From Timema cristinae (taxonomy: Eukaryota > Arthropoda > Insecta > Phasmatodea > Timematidae), in the NCBI GenBank assembly GCA_039000515.1, contig JBCFYV010001001.1:7859737-7923736 (forward strand): 64,000 nt of DNA, read 5' to 3'. This document shows, piece by piece, positions 12,130-23,639 of the stretch (positions are counted from its first letter, which is position 1; every line of letters starts with the position of its first letter). The position numbers and the translations under genes were made by a program. Below the pieces are notes generated by a model that was not told where the DNA came from, did no database searches, and was given only the letters and a program-made list of their open reading frames with translations.

Positions 12130-12700
12130 AAGTCATAGGGTCAGAGTTTGAAGCAATAAAAGTTTACCGACTCAGACTTCAAAATATTATTATATTATTA
12201 TTATTTTACCCGCGTCTTACTACCCGTTCGGGTTATACGCACTTACGCTAATGTGTAATGTAGGTGATGTGAGATGGAATGAAGGACCTACATTTAACGT
12301 GGAATCCGAACCACGGAGGAGGCCTGGCATTCCTCACATTCACAAGATGTCTTGTCAGAGGTGAAGGAAGGGTTTGGTAATCAGATAAATCTGTGCGGAC
12401 CGAGATTGAACCCGGCCGCCAGCACAGAGTCTGACACCTTACCTAGACACCAGGTCACCGACTTCAAAATAAAGCTAAATATTATAACAATAAATGGTAG
12501 CTATATAATTTGATTTATACTTTTTTATTTGAGCCCAATATTTGAAATTTAGACTGACAAATGTATTTATATTATATAATATTATTCTGTGTCGAAGATG
12601 TTTCCCATGAAGTTATCTGTATTGGATCATTTTGCCATGGTAGATTTGCTATTACTAATCAATATACTTTAGCCATTTATGAAGGAGTTGGACAATAGAA
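12130..12700. mobile_element. Relict of the hAT-type element seen complete at 49.5 kb
   Basis: The right part matches 51106-51310, for example TATCTGTATTGGATCATTTT against TAATCTGTATTGGAGCATTTT-like sequence and TTAGCCATTTATG in both. The left part has the TACCGACTCAGACTTC segment corresponding to GTACTGACTCCAGCTTC near 49579. A SINE family 1 copy interrupts it. The terminal CAGGG ends are decayed. Confidence 0.6.
12175..12470 (-). mobile_element. Full-length SINE family 1 copy with target duplication
   Basis: The body 12209-12459 is flanked by GACTTCAAAAT at 12175-12185 and 12460-12470. Compared with other copies it has many one-base losses, mostly in short runs (TAATGTAGGTGATGTGAG for TAATGGTAGGGTGATTGTGAG, GATTGAACCCGG for GGATTGAACCCCGG). 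The pattern looks like long-read consensus error. Confidence 0.92.
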
Positions 12701-13009
12701 AAATACTAAAGAGTCCAAATCAAAGGTTTGGCGTAGTGACGCCACAGTCTTCTAAGACCCTAGTTTCCAATTTTAATAATGGAAAATCATTAATTTACAT
12801 GTATTGATGTTGGGCTTAAACACTAATAAAAGAACATAGCACAGTAAAAAAAAATCCATTTGAAAATTATATTTGCAAAGCCAAAAGTCCCGGGTTCTAT
12901 TCCTGTATACAGATATTATTTTTAAACTAAATTCATATGAAGTAGGGTTCCGATTGTATGAACACACAGTGAAGATGGAAAAGTATAGCATCACAAGGAG
13001 ATCAATGGA

Positions 13010-13197
13010 GCTAAAGTTTGGAGGATAAGGACTGCCAAGTAAGAGATGGGAGAAACCGATAGATGACAAGTGTGTAAGTAAGAAGAGAAGAATGGAAATG
13101 ATTGAAGAAGGAAGAATGGTAAAAGGATAAAATGAGATGGAGGAATTTTACTAAACCGACTCGGCCACAGGCTGGAAACAGTTTATGACGACGATTC
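13010..13197 (+). mobile_element. 3' end of a LINE (non-LTR retrotransposon)
   Basis: Purine-rich sequence ends CGGCCACAGGCTGGAAACAG followed by a short ATGACGACGAT tail. The same terminal block occurs at 24190 and 44090, so it marks a shared LINE 3' end. Coding capacity is lost. Confidence 0.7.
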
Positions 13198-13364
13198 ATA
13201 TTAATTTTTAAATAACAAAACCTAAATTACTAGTATGTCTCTTGTTCTAACCTATCTACCTCACCAGGTGAGATCCAGCCCCTAGCACTAACTTTTGACC
13301 AAGTTTCCCCCAAATAACTTGGCAAACATTTTGTCATTAAATCAAAGATAATTTTATCCATTAC

Positions 13365-13481
13365 CTTTGTTCTTTTTGTACAACAATTATTTCACAGTCA
13401 TTGGTTCGATCAATGTTGGCAACAGTGCTCATATTTGGAGGTTCTCTTGGCTCTCCAGGGTATGTGTCATACAAATCTTTC
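13365..13481 (-). CDS. NCOA5: NCOA5-like gene, exon 5 (start of core domain)
   Basis: The acceptor is GTTCCAG|GAAAG and the donor CAAAG|GTAATG, phase 1 in and phase 2 out. It encodes KDLYDTYPGEPREPPNMS, then NDCEIIVVQKEQ. The last part aligns with vertebrate VDCSVIVVNKQT, the first strand of the NCOA5 domain. It is too short for a length-based ORF search and was found by splice phase. The intron to exon 4 is only 105 bp. Confidence 0.92.
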
Positions 13482-13586
13482 CTGGAACAAATCATTTATA
13501 TTATTTTACAGCTTTATTTTCATCATATTATAATAAATGCGAATATAATTTCATAGGAAGTTTGTTTAATTATCTAGTGTACTTAC

Positions 13587-13760
13587 CCAAATCCACCACC
13601 AGCTCGTTCATCCCTCCCTGAGCCCCCACGAAAGTTGTCCTGTCTGGAAAACGGACCCTCTCGGTCACGTGCTCCAAAACCGCGATCACGATCGCGTTCG
13701 CGCTCACGGTCTCTTTCACGTTCACGGTCAAGAGAATCTTTGCGTGGGTACCCTTCATAC
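13587..13760 (-). CDS. NCOA5: NCOA5-like gene, exon 4 (Arg/Glu/Asp-rich linker)
   Basis: The acceptor is TGTGTAG|GTATG and the donor TTTGG|GTAAGT. Its 57 codons include alternating DRERERDRERERDRDR, then a Gly/Arg-rich end (FRGGSGRDERAGGGFG). Such RE/RD and RGG-like tracts are typical of nuclear RNA-binding proteins and match the RD-rich N-terminus of vertebrate NCOA5 in character. A degraded copy lies at 14609-14766. Confidence 0.9.
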
Positions 13761-13765
13761 CTACA

Positions 13766-14608
13766 CACATTATAACAGTTAATTGTATTTTAAGTGATAG
13801 CATATAACGCCAATAAAATATTCCATAGCATTGTAGGCATGTATGCTTAAATTTTGACAGTCAAAATGCCCACAACTTGGGTAACATTCTGGGCCTATGT
13901 GATATGTGACTAAACTAGCAGCTCAAGTACAAGAACGATAGTAAAAAAACAACAAAAAACTGACGAATATTCAGATTTTAGGTCTAAGCTATACTTAATT
14001 TATTTTCTAGACTTAGCTCTACTGTTCATGGATATTCTTTTATTTATTTTGACATTTATTCATGTTACCAAAAAAATTAATGGATTATTAAGGCGAGCAC
14101 ATTTAATGGTATTTTAAACATTAGTCTTCCAACCCTAATTTGTCTATAAAGGATGTCTTATCAGTAGCAACAAAGTCTGGTGTGGATGAAAAATACTTCA
14201 GTGACATTTAGGGGTGTGTGAAATCTGTCTTTTCAATTATAAGCGGACACAAATATACTATATGAGATATTCTGATAGCCAAATCAAAGTTTGAATATTT
14301 TTTGTTATCGTGGTTGTTTTATGCTTGAAAAAATATTATATTGTGATTATTTACAAAACTTTTTGCACTAAAATTATTTGGAGAATGTTTTATTCTGATA
14401 AATCAAGTTACTAGCACAGCTTACAATTCAATTACAGCAATACCTCATACTTTTGACGGGCTAGGTAACAGAAAACTGGCAAAAATCTGAAACTGACAAA
14501 CGTCAAAAATCGTCGAAATTCAAAAATAAACATAAGTTGATGTACAGCATTTATTTCGATTCTTAATAAATTAAGGTTCTCCGAATAAATATATAGCTAG
14601 CAATATGT
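13766..14608. other. Intron 3 sequence, no gene recognised
   Basis: AT-rich. No open frame, splice-flanked segment or transposon end recognised. Confidence 0.45.
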
Positions 14609-14766
14609 TCATCCCCCCCTGAGCCCCCACAAATTTTTCCCGTCTGGAAAACGGACCCTCTCGTTTACGTGCTCCAAAACCGCGATCACGATCGCTTCCC
14701 CGCTAACCCGGGCTCTTTCACGTTCACGGTCAAGGAATCTTTGCGTGGGGACCCCTTTATACCTAC
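14609..14766 (-). pseudogene. Degraded copy of exon 4 abutting the assembly gap
   Basis: The plus strand from GTTCATCCCCCCCTGAGC to CCTTTATACCTAC matches 13609-13766 at roughly 85%. It has an indel (AGGAATC for AGAGAATC) that shifts the frame and many substitutions. Similarity starts inside the exon and stops at the N run, six bases past the exon's acceptor boundary. It is either a noisy contig end that should have been merged with exon 4 or a real partial duplication. It is not usable as an exon in this form. Confidence 0.75.
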
Positions 14767-14866
14767 NNNNNNNNNNNNNNNNNNNNNNNNNNNNNNNNNN
14801 NNNNNNNNNNNNNNNNNNNNNNNNNNNNNNNNNNNNNNNNNNNNNNNNNNNNNNNNNNNNNNNNNN
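14767..14866. other. Assembly gap of exactly 100 N
   Basis: One hundred Ns, the usual placeholder for a gap of unknown size. Order and distance across it are not guaranteed. Confidence 0.99.
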
Positions 14867-15770
14867 TACCCCCATAGAAATGTCATCTAATGGGTGCGAT
14901 TATCACTGAACTGATGATGCGATAACAAACAAAACAAAACAAAAGTGGGAAAAGCAGGAGAGAGTAAAGTTAACAGCAGACAGCTGCTAACGCTTGATCG
15001 AAGCGGATGCGCTAAATATTTCACATCCCAGTGCATCTTAAGTCATGGTCTTTACATTACATTTTAAAAATAAATATTGAAACCTGGAAATTCAAGGACT
15101 CTTCAAGGCTCAGAGCAATTTAAGGACTTGTCCAGGCCTTGAACAGAGATATATTAAATTCCAGGTCTTTCAAGGATTGTACGAACCCTGTATGAGCCGC
15201 CCGGTGTTTTAAGTGGCACTCGCGCTTCAGTAGCGGCAGAACGTCACTGAAATACGAAGCGAGGTCAGGGCAACCTTCCACTAGCACAAACCCAAAAATT
15301 GTGGACAGAGTTAGGCAACTTTTGTGTGAGTATCGCCAGATGACCATTCCATTAAGGACATTTCTGACATCGTGAATGTGTCATACAGATAAGTGCAGAG
15401 AATCCTCACGTCCGTTTTTAACATGCATAGACACCAATGCTGCAGAATTCGTACCCAGACTTCTGACACGCAAACAGAAGAAGCACCGGAGAACCATGCC
15501 CAAGTTTGTCAGAAACTTAATCAACATGCCCTGGATGGCCCAACCTTCATGTTGAGGATCATCACTGGGGCGAGAGTTGGATCTAGTTCCGACCCGGAGA
15601 CCAATCAACAGTCTTTGCAGTGGAGGAGCCCCAGATCTTCAAGACCAAAGAAGGTGAGGCAGGTCAGGAGCGGGCCAATGGTAGAATACAATACCTCAAC
15701 TTTTCAACATGGTTTCCAAAAATGGGGAGAGAGGTGTAAGGTGTAGTAGAGGCAACGGGCAACGAACTTG
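14867..15770. other. Unrecognised region, more GC-rich, with a transposon-like end
   Basis: Segment 15060-15192 ends (plus) CAAGGATTGTACGAACCCTG and is rich in CTTGAAA/TTCAAGG words, resembling transposon termini I have seen in many animal genomes that begin CAGGGTT. From 15200 to 15746 both strands have open frames of 75-117 codons; none shows a domain I recognise, and a frame is never kept throughout. It could be a decayed transposase or a distant gene fragment. Confidence 0.4.
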
Positions 15771-16700
15771 TTTTAATACTTGTCACAACCAAGTAATATA
15801 TCTTTTTAAAAGCCTTCGTAAATAGATTCCTCAAACATTTGTATCATTTTGATAGGACACTTATTTAAAAAGTTATTATTATGTTTGTTCATTAATTTAT
15901 TACAGTAGATAGGTACCTACTTTAATAAACTTATTCTTATACCTAATCTTAATTAAATTATTGATATCCCGCAAAAAACATTTAGGTAAGAACGTGACAA
16001 GTTCCACAACACAAAAATCCTTAAATTATTTTGTCTCATAAAGGAGTGAGATATAAACGAGTGCCAAACTTGCATGTTTTTCTAAATAGCTTGTCACATC
16101 TGTTAAATACAACTAAGTGTGCTAATATGATTTTAAGACTCTAGTTTAAATATCTAGTTTTAAGTCTCTAGTTTTAAGCCTCTCCTTTTCAAGGCAAAAT
16201 AATTTAAGAATTGTTGTGTTGTAGAACTTGGCACTGTTTTACATAAATGTTTTTGTCGGGATATTGTTATTACAAAAAAACTGAAAACTGTTTGGAGTAT
16301 AATCACATAAATAATAATAGTATGAATAGCTTGGTTATTTTAATCACAAAAATAAGTAGTGTCAATATGTTTAGTCACAAATATAAGAGATTCAATGTAG
16401 ACAATTTTAAATATCAGCAAACATCAAAAAATTCTAGTCAAAGAGTGAAGAAAGTAACAAAATTTTGAAACATGGTGATAATTTAAATCCAACGAAAGAG
16501 AAGCAATAAAACTCAAAGCGACAAAAGTCAAGTTATTGTAGTACTTCAGATGTTTTCCATATGAAAATAGATATTTAATATACATAATAAATCAGAATAT
16601 TGTAATAATTGACCATAATTGGGTACTTTGGGTGTCAACAAATATTTTTATCAATGAAGCTTTGTGATTGTCAAAGCCGGTTTTTTTTTTCCAAGCAAAG
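15771..16700. other. Intron 3 sequence, no gene recognised
   Basis: AT-rich. A short repeated phrase (CTAGTTTAA / CTAGTTTTAAG) occurs near 16140-16180. No gene. Confidence 0.45.
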
Positions 16701-17605
16701 TTAAACCTTCCCGTGTCGTTTACGGAATATTCTGCCAATCATAATTTGCTTCAAGTGTCATTCATGACATATTCCGCCATTATCTATTATGCTTTACGTG
16801 TCATTAATGGAATATTTCGCAATCACTCATATTTTTGTGCAAGTTATAGATGGCAGCAGGCAAGTATAATAAAAGTATATTATAGTGTGTGAGCTCATAA
16901 CTACAGCATAGCACTATATAAACAATGTTAGGTGTCATCAGACTGTGTTGACAGCACCTTGACAGTTTCCATAGTAAGTAAACAATGGAGACAGCAAGAG
17001 TGCGGGGATTTATTGTCAAATATAAAATATGCCATTTATTGTCAAATATAAAATATGAAGGTGATCTTAGTGATGTTGAAAATGAAGGTGATGATCTTGA
17101 AGATATATTATCTATAAATCTAGAGGGGGAGAATTCAATAAATATTGTATGTAAACATCCATAAACAGAATGACAAGACACTTATGTCCCACAAGGCATA
17201 CAGAGAAAGTTCTGCAATTTGTTTTTTTTAAACATGCAAAGCTAAGCATTTCCTTCTTCCAGTAGATTGTTTTGAAGCCTATGATAACAATAAAATATTC
17301 TAAATAGAAAACAAGTTGGACAGTGAGTATATTGACTATTTAGAATTGTATGTTCATGTCAGTGACACAAATTTCAACAATGTTAGATGTCCAAAAGAAC
17401 AGAACTTCTTTCTAAGGCAAACCATGGTGACTTACTGTACCACAAAATGACTTAAATATATAATATTTATACATTTTTTTCACTTCCACATAATTAAAGT
17501 AATAATAATCTATTTGGTAAAAAAAAAAAGTTTTATGATTTTGGTTGAAAACATTGAGCATGTAAGGCAAAAGCTTGTTTTTTACCTTGACACTGGAAGG
17601 GTTAA
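16701..17605 (+). mobile_element. piggyBac-like deletion derivative bounded by TTAA
   Basis: The left end is TTAAACCTTCCCGTGTC and the right end, read inward, is TTAACCCTTCCAGTGTC. Both sit on TTAA, the hallmark piggyBac target duplication. Behind the left end the GTGTC block recurs three times at 42-43 bp spacing (16713, 16755, 16798), each followed by an ATATTC.GC word. The interior holds a short acidic ORF (16985-17164) and decayed sequence but no catalytic DDD region. Confidence 0.72.
16985..17164 (+). pseudogene. Short acidic ORF inside the piggyBac-like element
   Basis: 60 codons with terminator, beginning METARVRGF and containing the acidic stretch EGDLSDVENEGDDLEDI. PiggyBac transposases commonly start with an acidic, low-complexity region, so this may be the remaining N-terminus. 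No catalytic residues are present, and a frame further on (near 17315-17450) is broken by stops. Confidence 0.4.
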
Positions 17606-18700
17606 AGCTGATACATATTTCAAAGTCAAGCTAGAGTTTCGCACAACCATAAGGAAATTGGAGATATCCTTTTCACAGTGAGTAATTAACAGCCAGGAGA
17701 CTTGGTTAGTTTGCATGTTGTGTGCTAACATAACAAGTCAGTTCAAGGGTGTATATTAATTATCCAAAATGAATAGTCTGTTAATATCCCTTTACAGGAT
17801 TCAAAGATACAGTTGCACATTGGTAAAAACCATCTGCTCATAGTTTAGCTTTCAGGGGATTAACTTAGGTTTATAAATCTAAGTGCTATAACCAGAGCTA
17901 TGGAGTCAGACTTAAAAAAAAAAAAGAACTTAGAATATTATAACAATATATGCAGGCTGAAAGATATGTATTTTATTTTCTATGGACCTAAGTAGCCTGA
18001 TAATTCAAGTGGTGGTGATTAGATGCTTTGTGCTATAATTTATTGCAGGAAATTCATTAATACAATTGAATATAGATTTGCAATTTATGAAGAAGTCAAA
18101 GTCAAACAATAAAAAAAATGTAGTAGGGATCAACGTCAGAGATTTGGCATAACAACTCCAAAGCCTTGGCTATAACTTTATTTAATGATTAATTGCTAAT
18201 CTCACCAAGTAAGGTATGTCCTAATATGAGTATAGGTATTGTATTTTTATTATTAATTTTTTGTTATATTCACAATTTACTCATGCCATCACAACTGGGA
18301 GAAAAAAAGATTAAAGCAGTGAAAAATAAATGCAGGCAGAAGAAAGAATAAATAAAGAGAATGGTATATTATGAAAAAATAATTGGAAACAATTCTAACA
18401 GACATGTATAGGGTAAATATATGCTTAGCCATGGACGTACCTGACCTCCCAGCTTTGCGAGGGACACATATTATTATTTTGACCCTTTACTAATCACTAC
18501 TGTTATAACACAAATGGAGCCTAGTTTAAAATTACCCATTAAAATACCATTTGAGCGGAACAGTGATACAAATTCAATATTTTCATTGCGTCCCAAATTA
18601 AGATAAGTTTAACACGTTTTCTCAATAACTTGTTCAATATTTTTGCACTCAGCGTATTTTCACTAGACTAAGCCAAAACATTCAGGCAAATTTTCACATA
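17606..18700. other. Intron 3 sequence, no gene recognised
   Basis: AT-rich. Near 18420-18470 is a phrase like GCTTAGCCATGGACGTACCTG, which also appears in part at 20815-20850 (CACATCCATGAGCTTAGCCC); this is probably an old repeat end. Confidence 0.4.
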
Positions 18701-19691
18701 TTAACCTTTAAACATTTTAAATTTTCTCATAAAAAATGTTTTTAGTTTATATACAGGAAAAAAATCACACTTATACTATACACATTGTAGATTTATAAAA
18801 AAAATATTACAGAAATTATTAGACTACCGTTATTTTGTAAAAAAAAATTCAAAATTTTTAAAATCTTAAAAATTAAATTAAAATTTCTAATTCAGAGCAA
18901 AAAATTAATATTTATTTCTTGTCTTCCTTATTTATCAGTCATCCTGCAAGAAAGAGAATTTATTTCTGTAAAATTTGATACTAGTTTGGTGTTTGTAACT
19001 ATTCTGATTCTGAACTACATAACTTTTTGGAGGAGGAAGAAGTTGCTCAGGTGACAGAATCTCCCTGTGGTCTTCATCATCCATACCATTCTCATCACTG
19101 TCAGACATGTTATGAACAGCTGGATTCCTAAGATCTGGCACATTATCATCGTCACTAGTGATGTCAGAATCACTTTCATACACAAAGTCACTGTCACTAT
19201 CAATAGTATCTAAATAGTCTAAAATGTCCAAGTCATTTAGCCTAGAACTTGGACTGACCATTGCCTAGTTAGAATATTTCAACTAAACAACACTTATAAA
19301 TAATAAACTTTGAATAAAACAACAAAAATATAATAAATAATATATAAAAAGAAAACAAGTAAGAAAAATAATAGAAGCAAATATATTTATATAAATAAGG
19401 AATAAGGAAAAAACCACGAACTAGAAACGTATTCACACCATTTTGTAAACAATGGGCATAACATATTTCAACTGTTCAAAATAAATTGTTTTTCTAAGAC
19501 CAATGGTGCTATCTGTTGGAAAAAGTATGAAATAAACCTAAATATTTAGAATACCGCGTGTAATGCCACCTAGTTGTTAAAAATAAACTTACACGGCCAG
19601 ATTTAGCTGGAACCGATATATCGGCCGCGCAAGTGTTCTAGCAGTACCATGGCGTGCCGAATTTTCGGCGCGCTGAGTGTTTAAGGGTTAA
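18701..19691 (-). mobile_element. Second piggyBac-like deletion derivative
   Basis: The left end is TTAACCTTTAAACATTTT; the right end read inward is TTAACCCTTAAACACTCAGC, so both start TTAACCYTTAAACA. The right subterminal region has two palindromes, GCCGAA..TTCGGC and CCGATATATCGG. A 108-codon acidic ORF (18935-19261, minus) follows the right end, in the position of a transposase N-terminus. The catalytic region is absent. Confidence 0.68.
18935..19261 (-). pseudogene. Acidic N-terminal fragment of a piggyBac-type transposase
   Basis: 108 residues beginning MVSPSSRLNDLDILDYLD, with Asp/Ser-rich runs (DSDSDFVYESDSDITSDDDN) up to about residue 65, then PPPKSYVVQNQ. It is about a fifth of normal piggyBac transposase length and has no DDD catalytic core. 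Assignment rests on the acidic composition and the TTAA-bounded element around it. Confidence 0.5.
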
Positions 19692-22181
19692 AATTGGTTT
19701 AGGCATAGGCCAATTTACAAGAATGAACAAAATTTATATATTTTTCTCATAAAAATGTTATTTCGAAAACTGTATTCTTAATTGATTATTCACTGAAAAA
19801 AAGGTAGATTCCTACAGAGGTTCATTTTGTAGCATTCTGATGGATATGTACTAGCCGACACAAGATGGTGGGAGTCATCACACTCATCTAATAATAAACT
19901 TAAGGTCAAAACAAAGAAAGAGGATTTCCACACTTCTGTGTCACTGAACTGGTAAGTCAGTAAGTCGTGTTAGTTGGTGGCTGAATCTTTTCTAAGTGAT
20001 TGATATTAAATGATCACCCATGGTAGATCGGTTAGTTTGTGGGCATCTTAAGTAAACAAGGGACTAAGAAGCTACTATATGAAATTTAAATAAAGAGCAA
20101 TAACCGAGGGGCAACAAACAATTAACAAGCATCCTGCTGGCAAGCTTGGGGTTTCTGGGGCTTATATACGACTTCGGAGAAAAAATTAATAAAGGCTTTT
20201 AAAGTACCTGCACATTGATAAATGCATTCTGCAGGCTTAATAAAACTGTGTCAAATTCGTTAAGTTTTTACCCCAAGGTATATTCGATACTTTTTATTTT
20301 GTATGTAGAACATCTTCAAAATATTAGGATTTTGTGTGTGTGTGAGGTAGTACTATATTCTAACCATGGTATCTGTTATATAATTACACTTTATTTTAGT
20401 CAATATTGATATAAGCAAACACTTTCTATCCTATTTTATTGACATTTTTATGTAAAAGTGTTTAAATAATATAATAGATTCTGAATCTTGTCCAAAACAT
20501 CTTTATATATATCACACTACCACACAATCACTCGTATTTGAGACATATTGTTTCTAAAAGATGTTTTAAGGTGACACATCACTAGAAGATATTTCCTTAC
20601 ACTTTACAGGAATATATTTATCTTGTAGCTCTGCCTGCATAAATGGGGCAGAAATATGGTAATACCAACACGCCTTGTGAAAATGTGAAATAACTAAAAT
20701 CTTGCATATATAGCAAACTATTTAAATAAATCAGTCTTCTAAATGTTGTATTAAAGGAAACCTCCCTACAAAGCACAAATATTGGGTGTATGAGGGGGGG
20801 AACCCCCCTCCCCTGCCAGGCACATCCATGAGCTTAGCCCATGCATGACTTTACAATAACATTAGGTATAAGACATAGTAAAACCACACTTTTTACAATA
20901 TTGTTTAAGTAATTAAAGGAACCCTTAGCTAAATAATTGGGAATGGAAAATATAGTAGCCAACCTTACATTTGTGAGCGTTCAATGGTTTTGACAATCTA
21001 GTAAAACATATAATATTGGCACATATCAGGTCTACCACTATTGTCTCAAAATAAATCCTACTTATGTTTTAAATTTTTCAGAAGAAATTGCCATTTATCT
21101 AAACACTTTAGGTAGTAATATAGACAAATGAAATTTTATTTTTTCATAAAATATAATAGTCAGTGTGCTATTTATTATCTGTGTGGTACAACTTATACTA
21201 GAGCTGTAAATAAACATCATACAATCGGCCACCTTGTTTATTCCGCTGACTATGACGCTGCCTGTGAAAGTCAACGCTTGAAGTGAAGAAGAATGTGTTT
21301 GTTTGGAAATGATAGATTTTCAAGGCCAGCAAATTGCCAAAAGGAGAGATGATTTCTTATCCTTTCAATTACCCAAAATTTCCTACAATATTTTATAGAA
21401 ATATAATCTCAAATAATACTCTAAATATATCAAATACAACTGAATAACATATTTTGCACAGAATTTTGGTACAAATTTAGGTTGTATGCATACATTAATA
21501 ACACTTACGGAATAAGGTTTAAAAAGGTGGAATTTTAAAGGAAACATACCCCCATTTGTGAGTAGGGAGTGTCATAAAACCGTTAACTATCGCTCAGTAC
21601 CATGGGCGTAGGAAAAATTTAATTTGTGGGGAGGGGGGAGGGTGTTAAAAAAATGTAAGTTTATGACATGATATTAAGACTTACTATTGAACCCTAAGCA
21701 ATAAGAACTTTGTTATTTTATATAATAGTGATGTAACTTTGTGTAAAGTAAAGGAGGGGGGCAGCAAATAAAATAGTTTTTAAAGAGTTTCTACCCTCCT
21801 CTCACTCATGTTAGAAAATTGGATGCTCCTAGATGTTGATGCTTCTAAAATCTATATTAAGAAGTTCTCACCAGAATTTTTGCTATAAATTAGATTCCTT
21901 ACAATAATTGAAGAGATCTCTATCCATTTTTTTTATTTCCTCAAAGCTATTTAAAGTATTGGTTCTCAACCTGAAGGGGGCGATTTGGAAATAAGGTTAA
22001 AAATCATATATATTTGAATATAATTTTTATTTAAATTACTTTTCCAAAGTAACTAAGATAATTATTTCTTGCGGTGAAAACGCAGCCTTCCAGTTATAAA
22101 AAAAAAATTGTGACCAGCCAAAAGTGTGCATGCAGATGTTTATTTTCAAGCTCGAAAGCCTCTCTCTACCCTCCCCCTAAG
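19692..22181. other. Intron 3 sequence with diffuse repeat ends, no gene
   Basis: AT-rich. TATTGGTTCTCAACCTGAAG near 21957 looks like a hAT terminal sequence, and CCATGGGCGTAGGA near 21600 and CACATCCATGAGCTTAGCC near 20820 recall transposon flanks. The open frame at 20215-20409 is unsupported. Confidence 0.4.
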
Positions 22182-22492
22182 CCAGGGTTCCCAAACTTTT
22201 TAGACCAAAGGAGTCCTTTCCCCAGAGAAAATACATGCTGGAGCTCGCATAGTATTTTTTTACTCTAATATTATAAACAGTCAATAATGACAGTTAACTT
22301 TTGCCAGTAGAAATGTATACCAAGGAAAATTTCCCATGCTCTGCTTGCGCCTTTGGCAAATGTTCTTTATTGGCAATGTTAATTACTGATAATATTTGAT
22401 AGTATGTAAAAAAAATAAAGAATATTATAAAGGAACCTCACAGAGTCTGAAATAACTCGCTCCGTGGAAGACAGTTTAAAAAACACTACCCT
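22182..22492. mobile_element. Short hAT-type MITE
   Basis: It starts CAGGGTTCCCAAACTTTTTA and ends (read inward) AGGGTAGTGTTTTTTAAACTG. These are typical short imperfect hAT inverted ends. About 310 bp, no ORF. The 8-bp target duplication is not clear. Confidence 0.6.
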
Positions 22493-22820
22493 AAATTACC
22501 ATTGCAGCCACGTACTGCACCACCAAATCTTCAACTCTTGATTCTTATAGAAACTAAAAAGCATTGTCGACTTGAAGTGGAAAGCGATTTGCTATGCCTT
22601 CTGTCAAGAATCAACGTCAATATTCAAGAAGTGATGAAAACAAAACAGTGCAACCATCATGATAATCCTAAGTTATCTTTTCATACAATTATGCTGCCAG
22701 TTAAAATAAATTTTGTATTAAATAAATGACTAGAAAATGTTAAAAACATATATATTTTCTATAAAAGTCACAAAAAAAAGGAGTGTGGTGGTTGGGGAGG
22801 GGGCATGATAATTTGATTAT

Positions 22821-23225
22821 CAGGGTGTTCACTGAATTGGAGAAACCAAAATTAGTGACTTTTTGGTGACCTTTTTGACCACAAAATTCCTTCGGTAATG
22901 GGACAAACATTATAATGAATATAGACATAATGCACTCACACACAACATTAAACTTTAACTAGATGGCAAACGTTAACCTTATCCTTGGCATCAGGGTAAA
23001 AATAATCAGGCAACTTGCGGCTAGCATTTGGCATCATGAGTGGCTCAACATTCGACAAGTTTGCGTTGTTATGATGCATGGGAAATCCAAACAAAAATAT
23101 TTTCGTGACTTTATGGCCAAAATATTGAAAATTCATGACTTTTCAGGGACTTTAGTGACTTTTTTTTTTGTAATTAGTAACTTTTTCATGACTCTAGTGA
23201 CTTTTGTGACCCAGTAGACAGCCTG
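22821..23225. mobile_element. TIR MITE with ATTAT duplication
   Basis: The ends are CAGGGTGTTCACTG and, inverted, CAGGCTGTCTACTG. Both are flanked by ATTAT (22816-22820 and 23226-23230). The subterminal sequence repeats GTGACTTTT-type words. The frames inside (22948-23217) look incidental. Confidence 0.68.
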
Positions 23226-23429
23226 ATTATATATCAGCTGAAAAAAGTTGCAAACCAGTGATTTAGAGTGTTATTCGCCAGATTTCTTCTCCCAAAAATT
23301 GAATGTCTCTAGAAGCAATTTGTAGTGGCCGTACCCTGGCAAAATTTTGTAGTCAATGTTTCTAAAAGTTTTTTAAAGTTTAATATAAGGCCATCTTTAG
23401 GCTTAATTTTAAAAACTTTGGAAAATTTC

Positions 23430-23556
23430 ACTCCATAACCTTCCCCCCCCCCTCCTTTTTTTTCTACACTCATGGGAAACCCCAAAAAGGGGTTCAAACC
23501 CTTATCTCCCCCCTCCAACACAAGAGTGACATGTTAGACCATGCGACCCCTAATGC
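23430..23556 (-). mobile_element. tRNA-like SINE head, third type
   Basis: On the minus strand, GGTCGCATGGTCTAACATGT holds an A-box-like block and GGGTTTGAACCCC a B box at normal spacing. The head differs from SINE families 1 and 2. The 3' boundary is unknown and it is too diverged to be a working tRNA. Confidence 0.5.
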
Positions 23557-23639
23557 TGGAAATAAATAATTCTAAAGATGGTGTAATTTATGAATAGTTA
23601 TCAGTATTTGATGGTAGTAACAAGGAAGAGGCCTTGTGA

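Noticed and set aside
13570..13803. Alternative minus-strand frame over exon 4 (77 codons)
   Set aside because: It ignores the splice sites and lies out of phase with both neighbouring exons. The RE/RD-rich frame joins correctly.
22948..23217. Small ORFs on both strands near 23 kb
   Set aside because: They lie entirely within a TIR MITE flanked by ATTAT and have no domain.
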